From NCBI RefSeq assembly GCF_000160835.1, contig NZ_GG700732.1, positions 494,485-558,484 on the forward strand: a stretch of DNA of 64,000 nt, in the 5' to 3' direction. Below are positions 58,867-64,000 of the stretch, piece after piece. The notes under the pieces were generated by a model. It worked only from the letters and a program-made list of their open reading frames with translations. It was not told where the DNA came from and made no database searches. The stretch comes from Limosilactobacillus antri DSM 16041 (GTDB lineage Bacteria > Bacillota > Bacilli > Lactobacillales > Lactobacillaceae). Numbering within the stretch: position 1 is the stretch's first letter; each line of letters starts with the position of its first letter. The position numbers and the translations under genes are program-made.

Positions 58867-61296
58867 TTACATAAAATACTGGGGATCGGGGTCGATGCTT
58901 ACCTGAACATCCTTGAACCCCCTGCTCTGCGTCTTTTGCATAATTTCCTGCAGGGTTTTGTGCAGGGCCGGGTCCTGCTTGTACTTGATGACAATTTGGT
59001 AGTAGTAGCGCCGTTTCATCCGCGCGATTGCCCGGGGGGTCGGCCCCAAGACAATCGTTTGCGGGGCCAGGCGCTGCTCAAGCAGGGTTTTAATCTCCGC
59101 CATTGCGCGGGCGGCCTCCTGTTCCTCCGGGTGGCTCGCCATCAGCCGGACCGTATAATAATACGGCGGGTAGCTGGCCTGCCGGCGCAAGCTCATTTCC
59201 TGGTAGAAAAAGCGGTCGTAATCATGGTGCTGGGCATCCTGAATTGCGTAGTGGTCCGGGTTGAAGGTTTGAATAATCACCTGGCCGGCTTTATCAGCCC
59301 GGCCGGCCCGACCGCTGACCTGGCTCAAGAGGTCAAAGGTTCGTTCACTCGCCCGAAAATCCGGAAGACCCAGGCCGGTGTCCGCATTCAGCACCCCCAC
59401 GAGGGTCACGTTGGGAAAATCCAGGCCCTTGGCAATCATCTGGGTGCCCAGCAGGACGTCAGCCTGGTGGTCGCCAAATTGGCGGAGCAGTTTTTCGTGC
59501 ATCCCCTTGCGTCGGGTCGTGTCAACGTCCATCCGGATAATCCGGGCCTGGGGAAGCAGCTGTTCCAACTCCGCCTGAACCTTTTCCGTTCCCGTGCCGT
59601 AATAGCGAATATGACGACTATGGCAGTGGGGACAGACCTGCGGAATCGGCTCCTCGTGACCGCAGTAGTGGCACTTCATCGTCCGGGTATCCATGTGGAG
59701 AGTTAGTGAAATGTCGCAGTTTGGACATTTCAGAACGGTCCCACAGTCCCGGCACATCATAAATGAAGAAAACCCCCGCCGGTTAAGCATCAAAATACTT
59801 TGTTCTCCCCGGGACAGGCGGTCATTAAGGGCAGTGAGCAACGGCAGCGAAAAGTTGCTCTCGCCCCGCCGCTTAATCTCGGGCCGCATATCAACTACCT
59901 GAATCGGCGGTAGCGGCTGCCGGTTGACCCGGTGCGGCAGGCGGAGAAACTGGTAGCGCCCCTTCAATGCCCGGGCCCGGCTTTCCAAGCTCGGGGTAGC
60001 GGAACCCAGGACTACCGGTGCACCATGGTAACGCCCCCGCCATTTGGCAACCTCACGGGCGTGGTAACGGGGGGCCTCGTCCTGCTTATAGCTGGACTCG
60101 TGCTCCTCATCCAAGATAATCAGCCCAAGCTGCTTGAGGGGCGCAAAGACGGCGGACCGGGCGCCGACCACTACCTTAGCCTCGCCACGTTCGATCCGCC
60201 GCCATTCGTCGTACTGTTCACCGTTTGCCAGACCGCTATGGAGAACCGCTACCTGGGAGCCGAAGCGGCGTCGGAAGCGATTCACGATTTGGGGGGTCAG
60301 GGAAATCTCCGGGACGAGCATTAGGGCAGTCCGGCCCTCCGCCAGTGCCTGGGCAATCGCTTGCAAGTAGACCTCTGTCTTGCCGCTGCCAGTAACCCCC
60401 TGAAGCAAAAACGTAGTCGCCTGCCGGCTGTGCACTTGGGCACCAATCGCGTCGACCGCCCGCTGCTGATCAGCGTTGAGCTGGAGCGGTGCTTCCAAGT
60501 GATGGTCATCGGGAAGCCGATCATCTGCTTGCGGGGTCCGATAGACTTCAACCGGCACCTTTTCCAGCCAGCCCTTTTTGACCCCCTGGTTGATGGTCGC
60601 TGCCGAAATCCCGGTTTGCTGTTCTGCCTGTTTTTGCACGACCGTCCGCCCAATAATGCTTTGCAGGTAGGAAAGCAGCCGGTTTTGGGCGTGGGCGTTG
60701 GGGTGAAGTGAGGTCCGGGCATCTTCCAGGGCTTCAAAATCAAGCCGGGGCCGAATTCCGGTAATCGTTTTCGCCTTGGCCCGGTTTTCGACCTGGTAGT
60801 CAAAGCGGACCTTTCCCGCCCGTTTCAGCTTTAAGAGGCGGGCAATCGCTTCCGGCTGGTTTTCAAAATCCGCGTAGTCGCGAAAGTCACGCCCGGCAAA
60901 GAGGTCATAGTAATCCTGTTCGGCAAGCTCATCGACGACCCGGACAATCCGGTGCGCCTTGCCCTTGAGGAGGTTCGGCAGCATCGTGTAGAGGCAGGCA
61001 ATCCAAAAGGAATAGGTCTGATCCGCCAGCCACTTGCTAAGCTCCAGCAATTCCCGGTTCACCACCGGCTGAAGATCCATGACCGCTTGAATCGGTTTTA
61101 GCTTTCCCTGGTAGTCAGTACCGTCGGTAAAGCCGACGACGAAGCCCTGAACCTGGCGGTGACCATTACCGAAGGGCACCACCACCCGGGTTCCAACCTG
61201 CAGCTGCTGTTCTAGCAATACTGGGACCTGGTATGTATATGGCCGGTTAGTCTGCATCGTGGGAACGTCAACTACCACCTGCGCCAATTCCACCAT
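58867..61296 (-). CDS. priA: primosomal protein N' (PriA helicase)
   Basis: An 809-residue restart helicase: N-terminal DNA-binding domain, Walker A GVTGSGKTEVYL, DEEHESSYKQDEAPRYHARE, and a zinc domain with CRDCG, CPNC, CHYCGH and CPHC pairs. It restarts collapsed forks. It is 18 bp from fmt and begins directly after coaBC (TAAATG). Confidence 0.97.
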   Translation of the reverse strand: MVELAQVVVDVPTMQTNRPYTYQVPVLLEQQLQVGTRVVVPFGNGHRQVQGFVVGFTDGTDYQGKLKPIQAVMDLQPVVNRELLELSKWLADQTYSFWIACLYTMLPNLLKGKAHRIVRVVDELAEQDYYDLFAGRDFRDYADFENQPEAIARLLKLKRAGKVRFDYQVENRAKAKTITGIRPRLDFEALEDARTSLHPNAHAQNRLLSYLQSIIGRTVVQKQAEQQTGISAATINQGVKKGWLEKVPVEVYRTPQADDRLPDDHHLEAPLQLNADQQRAVDAIGAQVHSRQATTFLLQGVTGSGKTEVYLQAIAQALAEGRTALMLVPEISLTPQIVNRFRRRFGSQVAVLHSGLANGEQYDEWRRIERGEAKVVVGARSAVFAPLKQLGLIILDEEHESSYKQDEAPRYHAREVAKWRGRYHGAPVVLGSATPSLESRARALKGRYQFLRLPHRVNRQPLPPIQVVDMRPEIKRRGESNFSLPLLTALNDRLSRGEQSILMLNRRGFSSFMMCRDCGTVLKCPNCDISLTLHMDTRTMKCHYCGHEEPIPQVCPHCHSRHIRYYGTGTEKVQAELEQLLPQARIIRMDVDTTRRKGMHEKLLRQFGDHQADVLLGTQMIAKGLDFPNVTLVGVLNADTGLGLPDFRASERTFDLLSQVSGRAGRADKAGQVIIQTFNPDHYAIQDAQHHDYDRFFYQEMSLRRQASYPPYYYTVRLMASHPEEQEAARAMAEIKTLLEQRLAPQTIVLGPTPRAIARMKRRYYYQIVIKYKQDPALHKTLQEIMQKTQSRGFKDVQVSIDPDPQYFM

Positions 61297-62499
61297 TTAA
61301 TCACCTGATTTCATCTTTTCTGCCAGTGTTTCAACCAATTTTGCGGCCACCGCCGTCTTCTTCATCCGGGGCCATTGTTCCGGCTGCCGGCCGGTCTGCA
61401 GGAGGGTCACCTGGTTTTCCTCACTGCCAAAGGCCCCGCGGCTTCCCGCAACACTGTTGGCAACAATCAAATCCGCGCCCTTCTCTTCAAGTTTGCGCTG
61501 GGCATTGGCAAGCAACTGCTGGGTTTCCGCCGCGAAGCCGACTACGAGCTGCCCGGGCCGCTTGTGGCGGGCAACCGTTTTTAAAATATCCGTGGTTTCG
61601 GTCAGGTCAAGCTGCCATTTGGCTTGCCCCGCCCGTTTTTTAACTTTCTGGTTAGCAACATTTTGGGGCCGATAATCCGCTACCGCGGCAGCCATTACCA
61701 AGGCGTCCGCAGCGGCAAAACTATCTTGAACCGCCCCCAGCAGGTCTTCCGTTGTTTCAACCCTAACGTTGGTTACCAGCGGGGAGGTCGGCAGGGGCAC
61801 GCTAACCTGTCCGGTAATCAGGGTGACCCGGGCCCCGGCCGCTGCCGCCGCTGCCGCAATGGCGATCCCCATCTTGCCTGACGAACGGTTGCCGATAAAG
61901 CGGACCGGGTCAATCGGTTCCCGGGTGCCACCGGCCGTAACCACCACCCGCTTTCCCGCCAGCTGGCCGGCGGGGGCAAGCAGGGATTGGACCTGGTCAA
62001 CAATTGCGGCCGGCTCAGGCATCCGCCCCTTACCGGCATAGCCCTCGGCAAGCATTCCGTCAACCGGGCTGATGACCGTTACCCCGTCGCTTTGCAGCTG
62101 CTGGAGGTTCCGCTGGGTTGCGGGCGCCTGCCACATATGACTGTTCATCGCCGGTACGACAACTTTCGGGGCACTGGTCGCCAGCAAGGCCGTTGACGCG
62201 GCGTCGTCCGCCAGTCCCAGCGCCATTTTAGCAAGGATATCCGCCGAAGCCGGCACCACCAATGCCAGTTCGGTCCAGTCCGCCAGCGCGATGTGCGGAA
62301 TGGGGTCGTTATCATCCCAGAGCGAGGTCAAGACCGGCTGCTTAGTGAGGGCTGCCAGGGTCGCCGGCGTTACCAGCCGGCAGGCAGCCGCCGTCATCAC
62401 TGTCCGTACTTGGTGCCCCCTTTTCTGTAACCCCCGGACTACTTCCACACCCTTGTAGGCCGCAATACTGCCCGTCAAATAAACCGTTATCCTTGCCAT
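61297..62499 (-). CDS. coaBC: bifunctional phosphopantothenoylcysteine decarboxylase/synthase
   Basis: A 400-residue fusion enzyme of coenzyme A synthesis. The N-terminal flavin decarboxylase (CoaC, 1-180) shows TGSIAAYKGVEVVRGLQKRG, VVPASADILAKMALGLADD and PAMNSHMW. The C-terminal synthase (CoaB) shows VVTAGGTREPIDPVRFIGNRSSGKMG. ATG 62499 is favoured over 62502 by spacing. Confidence 0.96.
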   Translation of the reverse strand: MARITVYLTGSIAAYKGVEVVRGLQKRGHQVRTVMTAAACRLVTPATLAALTKQPVLTSLWDDNDPIPHIALADWTELALVVPASADILAKMALGLADDAASTALLATSAPKVVVPAMNSHMWQAPATQRNLQQLQSDGVTVISPVDGMLAEGYAGKGRMPEPAAIVDQVQSLLAPAGQLAGKRVVVTAGGTREPIDPVRFIGNRSSGKMGIAIAAAAAAAGARVTLITGQVSVPLPTSPLVTNVRVETTEDLLGAVQDSFAAADALVMAAAVADYRPQNVANQKVKKRAGQAKWQLDLTETTDILKTVARHKRPGQLVVGFAAETQQLLANAQRKLEEKGADLIVANSVAGSRGAFGSEENQVTLLQTGRQPEQWPRMKKTAVAAKLVETLAEKMKSGD

Positions 62500-62590
62500 C
62501 ATCTCACCCCATCGTTATTCTTACTACCTTTTGATTATAGCATTTACAGCAGCACTCATGCGAGAGCCGTGCGCCTTAAACCGCCAAAGC

Positions 62591-62633
62591 AAAAAGGGCC
62601 CTAGTATTCAGCCAAGTGAATACCAGAGTCCCC
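62591..62633 (-). terminator. terminator after rpoZ
   Basis: A long imperfect stem (TGGTATTCA/TGAATACTA core with GC-rich base) followed by TTTTT on the minus strand. Confidence 0.75.
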
Positions 62634-62651
62634 GCCAATAATATTTCGATC

Positions 62652-62870
62652 CTAGTCCTGCAAGTCTTCCGTATGGTCAGGATCAATCGTCACCTTGTCC
62701 GCCAAAATTTCTTCGAGGGCCTTGCCGACCGACTTGCTTGATTCGTAATGGTCAAGCAGCGGTGCCGCGCCGTTATCCAGCTCATGGGCCCGCTTGCTAG
62801 CCAGCATAACTAATGAATAACGGGAATCAATCCGCTTCAGCAATTCATCAACTGATGGGTAAAGAATCAT
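62652..62870 (-). CDS. rpoZ: RNA polymerase omega subunit
   Basis: A 72-residue omega subunit ([31 protein letters not shown]). Its start overlaps the gmk stop (ATGA-type), the usual gmk-rpoZ pair. Confidence 0.95.
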   Translation of the reverse strand: MILYPSVDELLKRIDSRYSLVMLASKRAHELDNGAAPLLDHYESSKSVGKALEEILADKVTIDPDHTEDLQD

Positions 62871-63487
62871 TTTTCTGAATCTCCTAACATATCAAGATAC
62901 CGTGGCATTACCCGGGGAACCCGCAACCGCTCCGTCCGGATAATGTCCTTAATTTTTGCCACCGCATTCGGCACTTCATCGTTTACAACGGCGTAATCAT
63001 AATTCTGCATCATCTGGATCTCACCAAAGGCCTTATGGATCCGCTTATTGATTACTTCCATGCTGTCCGTTCCCCGGTGAATCAACCGCTGCTTCAACTC
63101 GTCCAGGTCCGGCGGGGTCAGGAAGATAAAGACCCCATCCGGCACCTTAGAACGAACCTGCATCGCGCCGTTAACTTCGATTTCCAGGAAAACATCCTTT
63201 CCCGAATCCAAAGTTTCATTAACATATTTTAATGGGGTTCCGTAATAATTGTCAACATACTTTGCGTATTCCAGCATTCCACCGGTCTGAATATGGTGTT
63301 CAAACTCTTCTTTAGAAACAAAGTAGTAGTCAACCCCGTTGACTTCACCTGGGCGGGGCTTACGGGTAGTCATTGAAACCGAGTATTGAAAATCATTATC
63401 ATTTGAATCAAAGATTGCCTTGCGCACCGTCCCCTTGCCAACCCCAGAGGGCCCAGAAAGGACAATTAACATTCCACGATTTGCCAT
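62867..63487 (-). CDS. gmk: guanylate kinase
   Basis: A 206-residue GMP kinase: [20 protein letters not shown] (P-loop), [19 protein letters not shown] (GMP-binding) and [15 protein letters not shown] 63487 after AGGAG is the conserved start ([12 protein letters not shown]). A divergent plus-strand gene lies upstream. Confidence 0.97.
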   Translation of the reverse strand: MANRGMLIVLSGPSGVGKGTVRKAIFDSNDNDFQYSVSMTTRKPRPGEVNGVDYYFVSKEEFEHHIQTGGMLEYAKYVDNYYGTPLKYVNETLDSGKDVFLEIEVNGAMQVRSKVPDGVFIFLTPPDLDELKQRLIHRGTDSMEVINKRIHKAFGEIQMMQNYDYAVVNDEVPNAVAKIKDIIRTERLRVPRVMPRYLDMLGDSEK

Positions 63488-63586
63488 CTTGTAACTCCTA
63501 TCCAAAATTAACGTATTACTACTATAATGCACTACCTCCGCCATAAAATCAACCAGATCAGCTGATCGCCGGGTAAAAATTAGTCC

Positions 63587-63615
63587 TTGCTTTTCTGAAC
63601 AGTTGTTCGTATAAT
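63587..63615 (+). promoter_or_regulatory. promoter with LexA/DinR-type SOS box
   Basis: TTGCTT (63587-63592), 17 bp, TATAAT (63610-63615). The spacer holds GAACAGTTGTTC (63597-63608), which fits the Gram-positive LexA core GAAC-N4-GTTC exactly. LexA bound here would block RNA polymerase. Confidence 0.68.
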
Positions 63616-63648
63616 GAGTTTACAAACAAATGTTCGGAAGGTGACATC

Positions 63649-63987
63649 ATGCAAGAAGTCAAAGCCCATTCACTATTAAATAAAGCGCCGCTGCTCACCC
63701 GGGTAGTCGGTCGGCTATTTGACGACGAACCGATTACGGCCAGCCAGCCGGCGGTCCGGCTCCTTAACCCGCAGTCGGCTGACCAGCGGCAACGGTTTAT
63801 CCAAACGGCCATTCAGCGGCACTATACCGTTTTCCTTCAATTACTTCCCGCTAGTGAAGCTGGCCGGGTAGAAAACGTCCGCGGTCAAATTAAGCCCCTC
63901 CAGGCCGGCCGGTACCTGGTAACCACTCCCCACGCTAGTTACATGGTCCGTTTTGACCAGGTGCGTTATATCGCCCACCTTGATTAA
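63649..63987 (+). CDS. probable SOS-regulated small protein (YolD-like pattern)
   Basis: A 112-residue protein with GGAAGGTG before ATG 63649. The C-terminal half (GRVENVRGQIKPLQAGRYLV...MVRFDQVRYI) resembles the beta-rich YolD domain found beside Y-family DNA polymerases. The SOS-type promoter fits that association. If correct, a umuC-like gene would follow beyond the window. The family call is loose. Confidence 0.5.
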   Translation: MQEVKAHSLLNKAPLLTRVVGRLFDDEPITASQPAVRLLNPQSADQRQRFIQTAIQRHYTVFLQLLPASEAGRVENVRGQIKPLQAGRYLVTTPHASYMVRFDQVRYIAHLD

Positions 63988-64000
63988 TATCCCAAATTGT

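Noticed and set aside
58936..59706. 256-codon open frame on the plus strand opposite priA
   Set aside because: GC-rich shadow of priA; no ribosome binding site, and priA is unmistakable on the other strand.

Overview
The window looks like a chromosome segment of a heterofermentative lactobacillus, most likely Limosilactobacillus. The clues are the GC-rich housekeeping genes in Bacillales/Lactobacillales order (rplS-trmD-rimM-khpA-rpsP, ffh-ylxM-ftsY-smc-rnc-acpP-plsX-recG-fakA-yloU, rpmB, and gmk-rpoZ-coaBC-priA-fmt-rsmB-prpC-prkC-rsgA-rpe-thiN), an LPQTG sortase substrate with a YSIRK-like signal, and frequent TTG/GTG starts behind strong AGGAGG sites. This genus call is an inference from gene content and composition.

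Positions 1 to about 30.8 kb are the right-hand part of a tailed (siphovirus-type) prophage. The left end, with tail fibre and lysis genes, is outside the window. Read from the right end: a plus-strand tyrosine integrase beside the 3' end of rplS; a plus-strand lysogeny module (short HTH repressor, ImmA-type protease and a row of small membrane proteins, 25.9-29.5 kb); a minus-strand early module (Cro-like protein, HNHc nuclease, replication initiator with built-in iterons, methylase-like protein, second tyrosine recombinase, zinc-ribbon protein, HNH nuclease, small proteins; 25.9-18.1 kb); an ArpU-type late regulator; a 0.75-kb non-coding stretch with tRNA-like elements; a DUF4145 gene set off by terminators; an HNH-kinase fusion; and the late operon TerS-TerL-portal-protease-capsid-connectors-tail tube-chaperone (with a -1 frameshift)-tape measure-distal tail-tail endopeptidase.

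Positions 30.8-63.5 kb are host backbone, nearly all on the minus strand: ribosome/tRNA modification, SRP targeting (ffh, ftsY), chromosome condensation (smc), RNase III, fatty acid/phospholipid synthesis (acpP, plsX, fakA), DNA repair and restart (recG, priA), Ser/Thr kinase-phosphatase signalling, translation initiation (fmt) and CoA synthesis. Two probable additions interrupt the conserved order: an APC transporter between rplS and trmD, and a 946-residue LPQTG surface protein between rpsP and ffh. The window ends with a plus-strand gene whose promoter contains a LexA/DinR-type box.

The most unusual items are: (i) an HNH nuclease fused to a P-loop kinase next to the terminase; (ii) tRNA-like elements of abnormal length; (iii) three short plus-strand transcription units (extended -10 plus intrinsic terminator) placed against the start codons of minus-strand phage genes; (iv) five iterons at 22-23 bp spacing inside the replication gene; (v) a CI/ImmA lysogeny module loaded with uncharacterised membrane proteins; and (vi) a methylase-like protein without a catalytic NPPY motif, coupled to a recombinase that lacks an arm-binding domain.
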